Below, one piece after another: positions 21,401-29,179 of a stretch of DNA of 29,179 nt. The translations under genes were made by a program, and so were the position numbers. This DNA is from Priapulus caudatus (lineage: Eukaryota > Priapulida > Priapulimorpha > Priapulimorphida > Priapulidae), in the NCBI RefSeq assembly GCF_000485595.1, contig NW_014578877.1, positions 2,749 through 31,927 of the forward strand, given 5' to 3'. The notes under the pieces are model-generated. The model had not been told where the DNA came from. It saw only the letters and a program-made list of their open reading frames with translations, and did no database searches. How positions within the stretch are numbered: the first letter of the stretch is position 1; every line of letters begins with the position of its first letter.

Positions 21401-23628
21401 CGTCACTGCACATAGATACATCATGTCAAGAGTGCATAATAGAGATCTCTATTATGTACTCTTGATCATGTCGATGTAGATAGGCACAAAATATCATTGC
21501 ATACAGGTAAATCATGTCATTGCAGACAGGTAAATCATATTATTGCATACAGGTAAATCATGTCATTGCAGACAGGTAAATCATATTATTGCATACAGGT
21601 AAATCATGTCATTGCAGACAGGTAAATCATATTATAGCAGACAGGTAAGTTATGTCATTGCAGACAGGTAAACCATGGCATTGTACATAGATACGTTATG
21701 TCAATGTAGATGTAGATGTGGATGCACAACATATGTAAATATGTGTAAATAACTGAACCTATGTCACTGTAAAAAATTGACTGCAATCATGGAGCATACA
21801 GGCTTCAGTAACTGTTTTGCTTTGGATTCTGTGAACGGGTTTTCTCTAATCCACGTTTTGTCTGGAAAAGCTACTCGTTGTAATGTAGACGGGGTTGTTA
21901 GCCGCACGCCACTAGTCAGCGAGAATGTCAACCAATGTCTGCAGCAAGTGTCAAGAGAAACAAATCGCATTAAAGTGCCTTGCTCAAGAGCACAGCAGCA
22001 GAGGCCATAGTGGGACCTAAATCCCAAATCTTTCAGCCCAAATTACGCTATTTACTATACCACGACTGCCCCGGCCCACACCCATCGAGTGCCTGTGTAT
22101 ATATAAGTAAATGATAAATCATGTCACAGTAGATAGGTAAAAATCAGGTCTTCAATTATAGTTACATGATGACAATTTAGCTAAATGGTAGCATGGGGTT
22201 GGTAGCCAATATCCTAATACACTGTAAGCTTATATGTATAATCGCGCATGCCCGGTGTTTGTCAAAAGAAATGTCGTATACAGTTACAGTCGGTCTTTCC
22301 TAGTAAATAGGTGTGTAGTCGGCGATGTAGGCAATTCAAGCAAAGCGCTGTAAACCCCTTTACAGTGAAACTGATTATTTTTATCTGATAGATTAAATGC
22401 AACTGCTTGATCACCTTAAAGAAAGAGGCTGGACACAGAATCAAGGGTAGGTCGTCTGCATTTAGGTTCAGCGAAGAGTTGTCTTCCTGTGGCGCCCTCA
22501 CACTCACGAGTGAAGGATGCTCTTCTGTTTCAGCTATGTCCAGCAGAGACGGCACTGCCGTTGTCTCATGCATATACTCCGCTAGGCTCACTCTGCGTGC
22601 AGTGGCGCCACCTACAGGCAGACGTAGTCCACTGCTACCTCGATTCGGCGCGAGCTCCATCAGTGGCGCATCGATGACTTCGGCGATGCTCTTGCGGCGC
22701 CCCCTAGTGTTGAGCGGAGCGGCGAGTAGCAGACGATCGACCGTGCGTATCTGCTGCTCGTTCATTGTGTTGCCGAGCGTTGCCAGCATGCTGGGTCGCC
22801 GCGGCGACGTAAAAACAAGCTTCTTTTCCGCACACTCCACATCTTCCCGGGTATTCGGAGTAACAGTGATTCCCGGAGAAGCCGGCAGCACTGCGTGATG
22901 GCTGTCGCGCACTGCTATGTTGAGCCGCGAACGACTCACACGCTCAAACTGATGGAAGCTGCGCGAGAAAGATGAGGAGAGATCTGCCTCCGGACCGTCG
23001 TCGGATGCGGTCGACGAGTTGTTACCATCCTCTAACATCTTCATCCTCCACAGCCACTGTCTCCAGGCGACGGTAGCGCCATCCTGTGCCGTGAGTTGGA
23101 AGTACTTCGTAGCACCGTTAGCGAACCTCGCCCGAAGCATCGTGTCGCTGTAGCTGTACACCGACAGACGGACACCCCTGCTCGGCAGCGCCGCCGCTCC
23201 GCAAATGCTCACCAGCTCAAACTGAGGCACGTGACCTGTAAGCGATTAGGGATTACAACCAACAGAGGACAGCACCGAGGACCACGCGCGAAACGCTTTG
23301 ATGTGTTCATGGATATATACAAACATGTGTGCATGTGTTTGTTATATAGCTATGAGTTACATCGCGTTGTTAACCGAGCCACCGAAAGTGGCGTTTTTCA
23401 ATGCGTTAAGATTTCGATATGATCAACACAGGCTTGCCTACCAGCTGGTGCTAGGGTACTGTGGACGTCGTCAGCAATGATGAACTTGTCAGGCGTGAGA
23501 CCAAGATAGACGGGGCGCAATAGCGACCTATCCCGCCTCACTTCAGCAAACTCGTTCTCCACTAAAACTATGTCCATGAAATCGCAATACTCCTCGGACC
23601 ATAGCAGATTCTGTAGATGCTTTGTCAT
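14269..23628 (-). CDS. Uncharacterised 1056-residue protein, GARIN/FAM71-like N-terminus (gene level)
   Basis: Six exons in biological order: 23628-23442, 23235-22415, 21194-20833, 11670-11459 (true place about 19.3-19.1 kb), 11154-10700 (true place about 18.8-18.3 kb) and 15402-14269. They sum to 3171 nt (1057 codons with stop) with phases 1, 0, 2, 1, 0 at successive junctions. The start ATG at 23628 has an in-frame TAG 30 nt upstream. Residues 1 to about 130 resemble the GARIN/FAM71 domain by eye: LL-x-SEEY-xx-F, ENEF-x-EV, RPVYLGLT-x-DKFIIADDV, RLSVYSYSDTMLRARFANG. That family binds RAB2 at the Golgi in vertebrates. The rest is mostly low-complexity Ser/Arg/Ala-rich sequence with an acidic repeat in exon 6. 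Family assignment is tentative; the gene model itself is well supported. Confidence 0.65.
14588..14840 (-). repeat. Coding minisatellite: acidic TDSE-x-SSEN repeats
   Basis: About five imperfect copies of a unit of 18-22 residues: DTDSECEASSENVHGN, DTDSEYDPSRDNAHSN, ETDSEHESSSENIRSN, YADSEHDSSSDRVRSN, DIDSEYD. At DNA level the unit is about 57-66 bp around CGCTGTCTGT. The DSE-x-[ED] pattern resembles casein kinase 2 targets. Confidence 0.85.
15541..15978. mobile_element. MITE-like element(s) with GGGGCACACGAGCG inverted ends
   Basis: AGGGGCACACGAGCG at 15541-15555 pairs with inverted CGCTCGTGTGCCCT at 15728-15741 and with CGCTCGTGTGGCCCCT at 15963-15978. So there is one element of about 200 bp (15541-15741), or a composite of about 438 bp. 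The interior repeats TATCGCCCG-like segments and has no coding capacity. No clean target-site duplication could be fixed. Located just upstream, in minus-strand sense, of the exon 6 acceptor. Confidence 0.65.
16280..16960. repeat. CA / CATA / CACG microsatellite region
   Basis: (CA)n runs, a (CATA)n run at about 16362-16515 and CACACG-rich tracts. Frames on both strands are compositional (Thr/His or Val/Cys). Confidence 0.9.
17160..17640. repeat. GA-rich purine tract (polypurine plus strand)
   Basis: Nearly 480 bp dominated by GAGAGA on the plus strand. Frames are Arg/Glu-rich on plus and Ser/Leu-rich on minus, purely compositional. Lies in the large intron between exons 5 and 6 of the minus-strand gene. 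Confidence 0.9.
17881..18115. repeat. TA / GA / GATA microsatellites, noisy, left edge of block B fill
   Basis: Consecutive runs of TA, GA and GATA with erratic single-base insertions, grading into sequence shared with 10530 onwards. The quality change marks the start of the raw-read fill. Confidence 0.75.
18284..18777 (-). pseudogene. Noisy copy of minus-strand gene exon 5 (assembly artefact, true position)
   Basis: Corresponds to 10700-11154 but about 494 nt instead of 455, with frame-breaking insertions. Donor context TAAATATC at 18283 is kept. Its position between exon 3 (20833) and exon 6 (15402) is the one the splice phases require. Confidence 0.75.
19102..19316 (-). pseudogene. Noisy copy of minus-strand gene exon 4 (assembly artefact, true position)
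   Basis: Error-rich counterpart of 11459-11670; order and strand agree with the noisy exon 5 at 18.3-18.8 kb. Start and end are approximate because of indels near the splice sites. Confidence 0.65.
19550..20832. repeat. 50-bp satellite array (CATACCTGAGCTCTATATC), mostly noisy
   Basis: About 25 copies. Two adjacent accurate units start at 20521 and 20571, exactly 50 bp apart, and contain CACGAGCATTGCACC and CCTGAGCTCTATATC. The other copies carry insertions. The array fills the intron between exons 3 and 4 of the minus-strand gene and ends exactly at the exon 3 donor. Confidence 0.9.
20833..21194 (-). CDS. Unknown minus-strand gene, exon 3
   Basis: 362 nt, phase 0 in and 2 out. Begins GTATTAAACCTG after GTGTTAAAG and ends GCTC/GTGTATG. 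Encodes LRYWRHGHVWLRRCVSLSSL, DPHYYVGPQDGPQFNYDREE and a basic C-terminal helix-like part (RRPAKRTLMHCAKRLMHAQR). The donor was chosen because it is the GT giving phase 2, as exon 4 requires. GHVWLRR is reminiscent of a compact domain but not assigned. Confidence 0.65.
21200..21280. repeat. 24-bp minisatellite (CGCGTGGGAAAACACACACA)
   Basis: GTGGGAAAA at 21214, 21238 and 21262. Read on the minus strand it is the TGTGTGTTTTCCCACG tract immediately upstream of the exon 3 acceptor. Confidence 0.85.
21342..21393. repeat. 10-bp tandem repeat GATATAATAG
   Basis: Five near-identical units in the intron between exons 2 and 3. Confidence 0.9.
21423..21470. repeat. Near-perfect 48-bp palindrome / hairpin
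   Basis: Arms AAGAGTGCATAATAGAGA and TCTCTATTATGTACTCTT (21428-21463) pair with one mismatch and no loop. Extending to CATG on both ends needs one bulge. Flanks resemble the 23-bp half-unit of the array at 21495. Confidence 0.9.
21495..21700. repeat. 46-bp minisatellite of two 23-bp half-units
   Basis: TTGCATACAGGTAAATCATG alternates with CATTGCAGACAGGTAAATC. At least four full 46-bp units plus diverged edges. Confidence 0.9.
21776..22072 (-). mobile_element. tRNA-derived SINE, minus orientation
   Basis: On the minus strand: head GGGGCAGTCGTGGTATAGT (box A-like), box B-like GGATTTAGGTCCCA at about 22011-22025, then the core GTGCTCTTGAGCAAGGCACT at 21972-21991. That core is shared by V-type SINEs of fishes and many invertebrates (from memory). 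The tail boundary near 21776 is uncertain. Confidence 0.65.
22415..23235 (-). CDS. Unknown minus-strand gene, exon 2
   Basis: Acceptor ATCGCTTACAG, donor AAG/GTGATC; 821 nt, phase 1 in, 0 out. The first 60 residues complete the GARIN/FAM71-like domain (VPQFELVSICGAAALPSRGV, RARFANGATKYFQLTA, WRQWLWRMKMLED). The rest is Ser/Arg-rich with RRKSIAEV and ARRVSLAEY, two similar basophilic-kinase-like sites, and an ending DDLPLILCPASFFK. The reading frame runs on past the donor but loses character. Confidence 0.75.
23442..23628 (-). CDS. Unknown minus-strand gene, exon 1 (start)
   Basis: ATG at 23628-23626 with an in-frame TAG 30 nt upstream. Donor CAGCTG/GTAGGC, phase 1 out. Encodes MTKHLQNLLWSEEYCDFMDI, VENEFAEVRRDRSLLRPVYL and GLTPDKFIIADDV; the spacing matches the start of the GARIN/FAM71 domain. 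Confidence 0.75.
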
Positions 23629-25560
23629 GATATATTGGTGAAGTGTAACCCTACTCTATCGTCTCTATGTGTATGAAGTAGACTTGCATTGCCATACTGA
23701 TAGCAAAAACACCAACGAATTGACCACTTCTTCACTTCACTAGAAACGCATGAATTTCGCCACAGCAGTAAATTTGTCTAAATATGGTTACTATAGAAAC
23801 CGTTTATGAACACGTACCTGTTAGTACATTGAAACACATCAGAAATGACTACAGAAAGTTCTACACAAGGATATGTGGCATTTAGAATGTTATAATAACA
23901 ATGAGGCAGCTGGTAAACAATGACATGCTGCTGTTTATGCTAAAAATGTTTATATTCAGATGTATAATATCGTCACATATTATTATGATGTGCGAGTGCC
24001 AAGGTATAAAACAGGAGACAAAGAATGAAAGACGTGAAAAGGCGCGTAATTTTTGTCATGACGACATTTAATACCATTTACAGGCTACTATTGTGACATG
24101 AAGATTTTCCTAAAAACAGTACCTCGTAAAATGTACACAAGTTATAGATAAAACACTGACTCTGTACAAATTTACATTTCCTACATGGAAGTTAACGCTT
24201 ACATTGACGGGAAATGGGTAACGTTGCAACACAAGATAGCAGCACTTACTGGCCTAGATTACAGATCGCTTGCCCATTCATTTGAAATATCCAAGTATAT
24301 TCTCCTCTCCCACTAAGTATTAGTTAGTGACACGATTAAATATGTATCAACCTAAAGAATATACGATGAGAGTGAGCAATGTATAGAATTGCGTTTTTCC
24401 TAAATTATTTTGGTTATTAGATCATCACTAATATTTGTGTATGGTGGTGTAGGCTGTACAATAGGTGCTTCATTGTTTGTAGTAAACAGCATACGTACAC
24501 CAAAGGTCAACAGGATACACATGGTTCTTACTAGAATAGAAATGCAAGTTGATAAAGACATGTACTGTTACAGCATAATGGACACATAACAACATGTACA
24601 CATAGACACAATATGGTTCAAACACTTAAACCAATGATCGTTCATGTAACACAAACACCATCCATCAATCATATCACAAACAGTGCATTTTAAAATAATA
24701 AACATTCCATGCTTTATCGACGTTTAGTAACTTAAACTTGTAACTACCTTTCACCCAACACTGTATGGCTGGCTAGAAAAGACCAACAAGAAAAAGTGCC
24801 CCTCTAAATTGCTATAGGTGATACCTGTACATTTTTTATAAGCAGAAATCTGCCCTACTGCAGTAGCTACTCAACCAACCCTGTATTACAACATCATCAC
24901 ATTCTACATGCTCTCTACAAGAAATTTTATTTCATTTTGTAAACCTGCTCAAACATTTGTGCAAAATAAAACGGTATAAGATAGTATAGTATAGCATTGT
25001 ATAGTAGAGTAGAGTATATAATATATGAATAAACAGAAAAGATTTATAAATCTAGATTTTACAATTGTGTTGACATTCACAGATAACAGATATCAATGCA
25101 CACAATAAGCTATTGTGTAACATCTACTGCAGCGATGTTTTCATGTGTCTTTTGTTTGTATATATAATGAGTAACAACTGAACGGCTAATGTGGACACAC
25201 AGGAAGCACATTCACGCCACCTGCACTCGCACACAGGGTGCCTCTGAAGTGGGAAGTGTGTGTTTGCGCACGCTGATATAACACGACATCTAGCACATTT
25301 TTTCCGTGGGCATTTGAATAACAATTGTGCATTGATATGCAACCATTCGGGTGGATATGCACACAACAATTATGCTATAAACATGTAGCACTTACTGGTG
25401 ACACGTCCACCTAGTGTTAGTGAAGTCTGACCCCTACCTTTGAAACACTAACAGTAGCTGGAGAGTGAAGTATTCTCTCCTATCGCATTCCCTAATCACA
25501 CACAGAAACAAACATCCATGATATCTATTTAGATCCACATTGCTAGAACTAGTGCATCCC
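23629..25560. other. AT-rich intergenic spacer, 5-prime of the minus-strand gene
   Basis: No coding frame or RNA gene recognised. Should contain the promoter of the minus-strand gene; no convincing core element seen. TTTATT at 24926 could be a minus-strand poly-A signal for SPPL3 only if its 3-prime UTR is very long. Confidence 0.5.
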
Positions 25561-25588
25561 TCCAGGTGGGATGGGGTGGAGTGGGGGT

Positions 25589-25916
25589 ATTTTTGTGTGG
25601 TGTCACACTGTGTTGCGTGCACTAAGTTTCTACAGGGATGTGGTGTCACACTGTGTTGCTTGTCTTGCAGTAAGCTTCAACAGGGATGTGGTGTCCCACG
25701 GTTTTGCTTGTCTTGCAGTAAGCTTCAACAGAGATGTGGTGTCACACTGTGTTGCTTGTCATGCAGTAAGCTTCTAGAGGGATGTGGTGTCACACTGTGT
25801 TGCTTGTCATGGCAGTAGCTCTAGAGGGATGTGTGTACCACTGTGTTGGCATTGTCATGCGTAGCTTCTAGAGGGAGTGGTGTCACATGTGTTGGTGCTT
25901 TCTTGCAAATAAGCTT
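25589..25916. repeat. 48-bp minisatellite (GATGTGGTGTCACACTGTG)
   Basis: GATGTGG at 25637, 25685, 25733 and 25781, exactly 48 bp apart. The last two or three units (after about 25810) have erratic single-base indels, again like raw-read sequence. The Cys-rich frame across it (CCLSCSKL) is a by-product. Confidence 0.9.
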
Positions 25917-26019
25917 CTACATATGCTTGCAATTTCCTGCTTGCTGCTGCCGATCGTTCATGAAGCATATTAAGTTTGCGCCACAGTTAGACAGGCAGTT
26001 CATTCATATTATGAATATC

Positions 26020-26150
26020 AATGGCAGTGATACAAGGCAGTATGCGGCAACAGTATTGCATCGATAACAAGGCAGTATCGGGACAGGTGTGCACGATACA
26101 AGGGTCAGTATCGCCAGTATTGCACGATACCACCACAGTACACGATATGG
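26020..26150. repeat. Degenerate short tandem repeat (CAGTATTGCACGATAC)
   Basis: Several imperfect copies of GATACAAGGCAGTATCG and CAGTATTGCACGATACC. Period not constant. Confidence 0.6.
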
Positions 26151-26305
26151 TGTGGTTATCCAAGCGCGAGTACTTCAGCTGCTGGGGCGACACCAACAGT
26201 ATCACATAGTTCTGGGCATGAGCAAAGTGATAGCACAGCAGAATATGACACACGTGCACAATGTCAGCAGTAGCAAGCATGATATAACACATCAATGATA
26301 ACAAT

Positions 26306-26671
26306 TTGCAGGACAAGGTATATAGCCTTGCAAAGTCGTTCCAACGGGCAGAATCGGAAACACCTGGGCAAACACTCCAACTTTCGCCGATCTTCAGCTA
26401 TTCGCAGCACAACATCCAATCATATTGGCGCGCTCTGTCAGTACACCGCCGCAGCACGTGCGGTAGTAGTAGCTCAGAGTACTATAAGCGCTGCCAATCC
26501 ATCGCAGGTTTAGGCGTTAAATATTACGCTCTTGGGCAATCGGCATTGCCAGCGTGCCAGATTAGTCCGGCGCATTATGTACACGAGGGCCGCATCCTGA
26601 TTGAACGGCTAACAGCTATGCAGATTCGTAGATATAATATATTTATGTCACAACGGTGTCACAGACACTGA
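26306..26671 (+). CDS. Unassigned 121-residue open frame, possibly mobile-element remnant
   Basis: Frame with ATG and stop in a locally GC-richer patch between SPPL3 and the 48-bp minisatellite. Composition is protein-like (KYYALGQSALPACQISPAHY, HEGRILIERLTAMQIRRYNI), but I recognise no domain and see no splice context. May be chance. Confidence 0.2.
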   Translation: MQDKVYSLAKSFQRAESETPGQTLQLSPIFSYSQHNIQSYWRALSVHRRSTCGSSSSEYYKRCQSIAGLGVKYYALGQSALPACQISPAHYVHEGRILIERLTAMQIRRYNIFMSQRCHRH

Positions 26672-26709
26672 CATTAGGGCTCATAGCAGAGGTGTAGGTC
26701 ATACTCCGA

Positions 26710-26770
26710 TCAGTTTAGCTTTAGGGGCTCAGCGTTGAGGGCTTCGCTCCACATGCGTCTCAGATCGGCC
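26710..26770 (-). CDS. SPPL3: SPPL3 last exon
   Basis: Acceptor GATTTTGCAG, then [19 protein letters not shown] and [11 protein letters not shown] is nearly invariant in SPPL3. The frame needs two bases from the previous exon, but the exon at 27508 ends in phase 0; a micro-exon or another donor may intervene. Confidence 0.8.
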
Positions 26771-28936
26771 CTGCAAAATCGCATTAAGCAGACAAACACT
26801 GCTGTAGCAAAACTTACAGTAACCCATACATTGGTTTGTATGTCAAGGCGTAAATGAGGACCCCCGGGGGGCAAACTGAGGGCACGACTCACTCGGCGCA
26901 GCACCGTTGATGAAGTAGCATGATTAGCCTGGCAAATACGTACAACGGAGGGAGGGGGCTGCAGCTAGCGCGAAAACCAGTTCTTAGCTCTGTTTGGCTT
27001 GCCTAACCCCTCCTCCCCCCCCCTCGTCGCTCCCATCGAATTACGTGCGGGCCTGAGAGAAGAGGGAGCCGAACACACTAGGCACACATCCTCACTAACA
27101 CATGATGTATGTATGTACGTTAACTCGGATTACGATGATGACATTAATGTATAAGAGGGCCTCTCGAAATGCGTCTATTCTCGTGCTTCGCCTCAGGATC
27201 GCCTCAATGATGCAACCCTGTGAGCAAACGCCCAGATACGGCAGTCGCACTAACAAATCGCCGCCGTGTGGGCAGGCCGGCCCACCAGTCGTTCTCATAC
27301 AAACAAACAGGCTTCGAAATTAGGGAGCAACAAGCGGCAGTTTGTTGCCTACCAGCGGGTCAGTTTGCTGCCTGCCTCTTAACAAATCGGCACAAATACT
27401 TGCTGGCCAAACAATTCTAAATAGTAAAAGCAGCTGTCGTACTGACTTTTTCTCTGGCAGCAACTACTTGGCTGCCTGACGAAAAAGTTCAACGCCAGCG
27501 CGCATACCTTCAGGTTAAGCATGAGCAGGCACGTGGAAGCAGCGTGAAATGGCAGCGCAAGGTACAGTAGAGCGGGCTGCGGCGGCTACGGAAAAATTCC
27601 GATGACACCTTGTCGCTGTCAGCAAGACCTGGCGGGTTCAAACGACGATCATTATTCAAAACCACAGGCAAAAAAAGAACGGGCGTATCAAATTCCTGTG
27701 CAACTGGCACAACGTGGGCAACTTGTTGGCCACAATCAAATGAAAACATCCGCGATCATAACAATGCAAAATCAGTCAAGGCAGGCTTCAGTTGCGAATT
27801 ACATCTACAAATCAATAGAGCTTATAATCTCTAGCCGAAAAAAACTGCACAGTCACTTGGCTCGTTCAGCGACTTTGTTACAAGATTTCTGCCGGTGGCG
27901 ATGTAACTGTATCTAGCGCAGAATCACGACCCCGGAACGCCAAAGTCTCCACCGGCACTGCCCCACTTACACGGCACGCACCGCATGCATGCCAAAGCCA
28001 CGCATCAGCCAGCAATGCACGCACACATTGCACGGCGACACCACGGCACGCACACACGCACACACACGGCAGCACGCACACCAGCACGGTGCAACACGCA
28101 GCACGCACACCACACGCACACGCACACGCACACGCACACCACACGCACACGCACACGCACACGCACATACACACATGCACGCACGCACGCACGCACGCAC
28201 ACACGCACGCACACACACTCGCACGCACATACACACGCACGCACACAGGGGGCAGCTCTCACCTAGGAAGTATCCTATGAGGGAGCAGTGGAAGTAGGTG
28301 ACCTTGCTAAAGTTGCTGGCGGGCGGCGGCAGGCCGGTCTCGGCTGACTGCAGCTGCGCGCGCTTGTAGGCGTCGTAGCGCAGCACGAAGCAGAGCAGCA
28401 GGCCCGGCATGACGATGTCACCGAGTCCCAGCATGGAGAAGTGGCCCGTGTTGTGCATACTGCAACACAAGATACGCTCACGTATGAATGCACACATGCA
28501 TAATTGTAGCGTCACCACAATCACCCCGAAACTGATCACCGGGAATATCATACATTTATTTATTAAATCGAAGGCATTACGTATTACATAAACGAGACTG
28601 TAACGACCGTGTTACCTATGATAGATGCACTCACCTGGGGAAGACGAGCTTTCCTGGCAAAGACAGCTTTGGCGTATCTCGCATCATGCCCCCTAGGTGG
28701 AGCCTCTTCGCCATTGCACCAACCTGTCGAACAACAACAACAAGAGTCTTAACTCTCAAACCGGCATCCACGTGACATTGACAACATTACAGGCAGATTT
28801 ACGTTACCACGTTGCGACGTGGAGCAAAACGAGTGATCGCACGCTATAGGTAAGGGTAACTTACGGGATTGTCCGCCGGTCTGGTTGCTACCTTCACCAT
28901 GACGTTGGCATTGAAGATATATGAGGAGAAGAAGAC
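26710..28936 (-). CDS. SPPL3: Signal peptide peptidase-like 3, C-terminal part (gene level)
   Basis: GxGD-type intramembrane aspartyl protease; family members cut type II membrane proteins, and SPPL3 sheds Golgi glycosyltransferases. Exons read right to left: 28936-28865, 28723-28635, 28459-28263, 27585-27508, 26770-26710. Landmarks are [49 protein letters not shown] with the catalytic Asp in GLGD, the PAL motif in QPALLYL, and the terminal [10 protein letters not shown]. The first catalytic motif (YD) and N-terminal helices lie beyond the right edge. A short exon (family GLLTATVSSE segment) between 28263 and 27585 was not found, and the last junction phase does not fit, so the 3-prime model is incomplete. 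Confidence 0.88.
27508..27585 (-). CDS. SPPL3: SPPL3 exon with PAL motif
   Basis: Acceptor TTTTTCCGTAG, donor AAG/GTATGC; 26 codons, phase 0 both ends: [20 protein letters not shown] then LMLNLK. QPALLYL is the conserved PAL active-site motif and the rest matches the last transmembrane helix. The longer frame overlapping it on the same strand is a shadow. Confidence 0.8.
27590..28030. other. Unexplained intron sequence upstream of the PAL exon
   Basis: GC-moderate sequence with overlapping short frames on both strands and GCGGGTTCAAACG near 27630, which recalls a tRNA box B. May be a SINE or other remnant. The missing SPPL3 exon should be in 27586-28262 but no segment here gives the expected GLLTAT pattern with proper splice sites. 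Confidence 0.3.
28035..28250. repeat. CA / CACG microsatellite in SPPL3 intron
   Basis: Mixed (CA)n and (CACG)n runs directly downstream (minus sense) of the GLGD exon donor. His/Thr and Cys/Val frames are compositional. Confidence 0.9.
28263..28459 (-). CDS. SPPL3: SPPL3 exon with catalytic GLGD
   Basis: Acceptor ATCTTGTGTTGCAG, donor CTAG/GTGAGA; phase 2 in, 1 out. Encodes [32 protein letters not shown] and [20 protein letters not shown] carries the second catalytic aspartate. Confidence 0.95.
28635..28723 (-). CDS. SPPL3: SPPL3 internal exon
   Basis: Acceptor TTGTTGTTCGACAG, donor CCCAG/GTGAGT; phase 0 in, 2 out. Encodes [20 protein letters not shown] then LVFP. Confidence 0.92.
28865..28936 (-). 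CDS. SPPL3: SPPL3 internal exon (most upstream in window)
   Basis: Acceptor TTTCTTTCTTCAG, donor CCC/GTAAGT; 24 codons in phase 0: [20 protein letters not shown] then ADNP, diagnostic of SPPL3 rather than other SPP-like proteases. Confidence 0.92.
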
Positions 28937-29017
28937 CTGAAGAAAGAAATTGACACGATGGAATCTGAGATGCAGCCGAGTATAGCAAGAATATATTACA
29001 AGATGCAGCGATTAGTC

Positions 29018-29179
29018 TGCAGGTACGGTGTCTGGATATACGGTGTCTGCAGGTATGGTGTCTGGATATACGGTGTCTGCAGGGATGGTGTCTGCAAGGA
29101 TGGTGTCTGGATATACGGTGTCTGCAGGGATGGTGTCTGCAAGGATGGTGTCTGGATATACGGTGTCTGCAGTGATGGT
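29018..29179. repeat. 15-bp-unit minisatellite, continues past the right edge
   Basis: Three variants of a 15-mer alternate: GGTGTCTGGATATAC, GGTGTCTGCAGGGAT and GGTGTCTGCAAGGAT, giving 30- and 45-bp higher-order units. It lies in an SPPL3 intron. Confidence 0.9.

Noticed and set aside
25540-25818. Cys-rich secreted peptide gene
   Set aside because: The repeated CCLSCSKL peptide is a translation of the 48-bp minisatellite, with no signal peptide and with copies decaying into indels.
27985-28023. Candidate for the missing SPPL3 exon (minus-strand [16 protein letters not shown] with a GTGTAAGT donor)
   Set aside because: No AG acceptor precedes it and similarity to the family segment is limited to LLxA.
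27878-28551. 194- and 122-residue Cys/Val-rich minus-strand frames
   Set aside because: They read through the SPPL3 donor at 28262 into the CA/CACG microsatellite; only the first part, upstream of the donor, is SPPL3.

Overview
The window is animal nuclear DNA, most likely from a marine invertebrate. Genes are intron-rich with short exons and consensus GT..AG introns. Introns and spacers hold satellites, minisatellites, microsatellites, a tRNA-derived SINE (minus strand, ending near 22072) and a MITE-like element. There is no operon structure and no bacterial, phage or CRISPR signature. I cannot name the species or safely name the phylum.

Three protein genes are supported. (1) A plus-strand gene for a type II membrane protein with a neurotactin/cholinesterase-like ectodomain that has lost its catalytic residues. 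Its accurate exons are at 8247-9763 (four), 6468-7932 (four) and 11923-12357 (last, with a poly-A signal). (2) A minus-strand six-exon gene for a 1056-residue protein of unknown function, with an N-terminal domain resembling the GARIN/FAM71 family and an acidic repeat near its C-terminus. Exons 1-3 are at 23628-20833, accurate copies of exons 4-5 at 11670-10700, and exon 6 at 15402-14269. (3) The C-terminal part of SPPL3, a GxGD intramembrane aspartyl protease, on the minus strand from 28936 to 26710, running off the right edge.

Exon order inside the window is impossible for genes 1 and 2 as written. Two blocks occur twice, once accurate and once full of small insertions and deletions typical of raw long reads: block A (noisy 1-4690, accurate 8113-10495) and block B (accurate 10495-11830, noisy about 17900-19550). 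If the accurate 8113-11830 segment is taken out and its halves are put at the noisy positions, both reading frames close: 1725 nt (575 codons) for gene 1 and 3171 nt (1057 codons) for gene 2, with every splice phase matching. The 8113-11830 segment is therefore best read as a misplaced chimeric contig. It is bounded by a 31-bp satellite and a 50-bp satellite and joined at a GATA microsatellite, while the true positions were filled with uncorrected reads.

Layout: 1-2290 noisy 31-bp satellite; 2350-4690 noisy block A; 4700-8112 accurate sequence with ectodomain exons 5-8 and old dispersed repeats; 8113-11830 misplaced A plus B; 11831-12393 last exon of gene 1; 12394-14268 tail-to-tail spacer; 14269-15402 last exon of gene 2; 15541-15978 MITE-like element; 16280-17650 CA- and GA-rich tracts; 17880-19550 noisy block B; 19550-20832 50-bp satellite; 20833-23628 gene 2 exons 3 to 1 with a hairpin, minisatellites and the SINE between them; 23629-26700 spacer with a 48-bp minisatellite; 26710-28936 SPPL3; 29018-29179 a 15-bp-unit minisatellite. 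Genes 1 and 2 are convergent; genes 2 and 3 lie in tandem on the minus strand.
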